A stretch of DNA of 64,000 nt. Source: Kalaharituber pfeilii (lineage: Eukaryota > Ascomycota > Pezizomycetes > Pezizales > Pezizaceae). Shown here in pieces: positions 63,068-64,000 of the stretch. The notes below the pieces were generated by a model. It did not search any database. It had not been told where the DNA came from and saw only the letters and a program-made list of their open reading frames with translations. How positions within the stretch are numbered: the first letter of the stretch is position 1; the number at the start of each line of letters is the position of its first letter. The translations under genes and the position numbers were made by a program. The stretch spans positions 1,736,001 to 1,800,000 of the forward strand of contig WHUZ01000005.1 in the NCBI GenBank assembly GCA_015179045.1, read 5' to 3'.

Positions 63068-64000
63068 GGTGATGTGCGATGGTAGTGGTGTATGTGTGTA
63101 TGTGTGGTTTCGACGGGAATTGTGATATTCCGAACAAGTTCGTTAGTTGAAGAAATGACGAATTATGGCTGCCCACCCCGTTAGCTATAGAAAGTTGCAG
63201 AGCCTCAAATTGCTTAAGCTTTTACGGATGTGGGGTGGGGCTTTCGGTATGCTCCCGCTTCCCCCCGCAGTAATAATATCTCAGTCATCCACACACACCC
63301 CATATGTACTAGTCTCGAGAACTAAACATCTCCCCCAGTGCATATTCGCCATTGTTTAAAACGCAAATCCCCTTCAAATATTGTAAAGTCCCGGATGGTC
63401 GATACTAAAAGGATTACGCTTCGCCCGTTTGGTTCTTTTATAATCAAAAATCTCCTATAATTATCCGTGCCTTTTTTTTCACCCTGCACAGTGTATATAT
63501 ACTTGAATGATACATAGCCATCGGTACGTTACATATACACATATATACACAAATGCTTATATTGAAACACCGACTTTCTCAAAGAAGGCAAACATAAGGT
63601 TAGGAAGAGGGGGAAAAGAAGAAAAAAAAATTATTCTGAACTGTTATATCCGATCCCATCTTGCTCGCAGACAGATTAGTGAAGGGCAAACGCTGGAGAC
63701 CCAAAGCCGCGCCTAACATCTGCCAGAGGAAAAGTATCATTTCCATCCTATACAAAACCAAACACACTGCCGGCCTCGAATTGCCACTTCATATTCAGCA
63801 ATCGAGAGCCCCTTTTCCTCCATTGTCAAGCCCAATCACTTAGAAACAATATCTTGTTGCTTCAAAAGTCCCCGAACGGCTACTATGTAATTGATTACTT
63901 ATAAGAGAGACGGCGTATCTTTACTCTGTACTTATGCTTTTGCCGGGAGAGAGATGCTGCGTGCGGGAGTGCTCAATTTTTCGAGGTGGTAGATTGTTAA
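63068..64000. other. intergenic to window end
   Basis: This contains the 5' region of the DDRGK1-like gene (CA-rich microsatellite on its coding strand around 63,085-63,105) and further sequence with no supported gene. A new gene may begin beyond the window; nothing here shows it. Confidence 0.45.

Noticed and set aside
62058..63125. 355-codon plus-strand frame opposite the DDRGK1-like gene
   Set aside because: Its Ser/Pro/Leu-rich translation is an antisense shadow; the minus-strand frame has a membrane helix, coiled coil and globular end in a sensible order.

Overview
This window is nuclear DNA from a filamentous ascomycete (Pezizomycotina). The evidence is short GT-AG introns (about 50-110 bp) in most genes and a gene set typical of that group: D-arabinono-1,4-lactone oxidase, a DUF4045-gelsolin protein, a CPS1/DIP2-type double adenylation-like protein, a Zn2Cys6 regulator and the Drs1 helicase. 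Long homopolymer tracts and large transposon-bearing gene-poor blocks suggest a repeat-containing genome. I cannot place it below subphylum from sequence alone.

Layout. Positions 1-10,597 are a transposon and minisatellite graveyard with no host gene I can support. Its best structure is a nest. A minisatellite of roughly 50-58 bp units, each carrying a GTCGGGCCG-like core, is split by a 2.3 kb element (3111-5395) with 58-bp perfect terminal inverted repeats and a 9-bp flanking duplication, as in Mutator-like elements. A 5'-truncated, frameshifted LINE tail (RNase H plus zinc knuckle, 3791-4850) with its own target-site duplication sits inside that element. Positions 10,598-25,242 hold three genes: an 8-exon FG nucleoporin (+), a 2-exon ALO1 (+) and, convergent to it, a 6-exon DUF4045-gelsolin gene (-). 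Positions 25,243-33,124 are a gene desert with MITE relics. Positions 33,125-35,664 hold a 4-exon Zn2Cys6 transcription factor. Positions 35,665-47,569 are a second desert, containing a well-bounded Fot1/pogo-type 712-bp element (39,609-40,320). Positions 47,570-63,067 are gene-dense: ARL2 (-), CPS1/DIP2-like (-, 5 exons, 1973 aa), DRS1 (+, single exon), a short-chain dehydrogenase (+, 2 exons) and a membrane-anchored coiled-coil protein (-) resembling DDRGK1.

The host genes are mostly housekeeping: nuclear transport (nucleoporin), erythroascorbate synthesis (ALO1), actin (gelsolin), tubulin-folding-linked GTPase (ARL2), acyl-adenylate-type metabolism or signalling (CPS1) and 60S ribosome assembly (DRS1). 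No biosynthetic cluster, CRISPR array, tRNA or rRNA was recognised. All gene models were assembled by hand from reading frames and splice consensus; every exon junction listed keeps phase. The items most worth a second look are the nested Mutator-like element in the minisatellite, the DDRGK1-like gene (its partner pathway, UFM1 conjugation, is generally regarded as lost from most Dikarya), and the Fot1/pogo deletion derivative with sub-terminal repeats.
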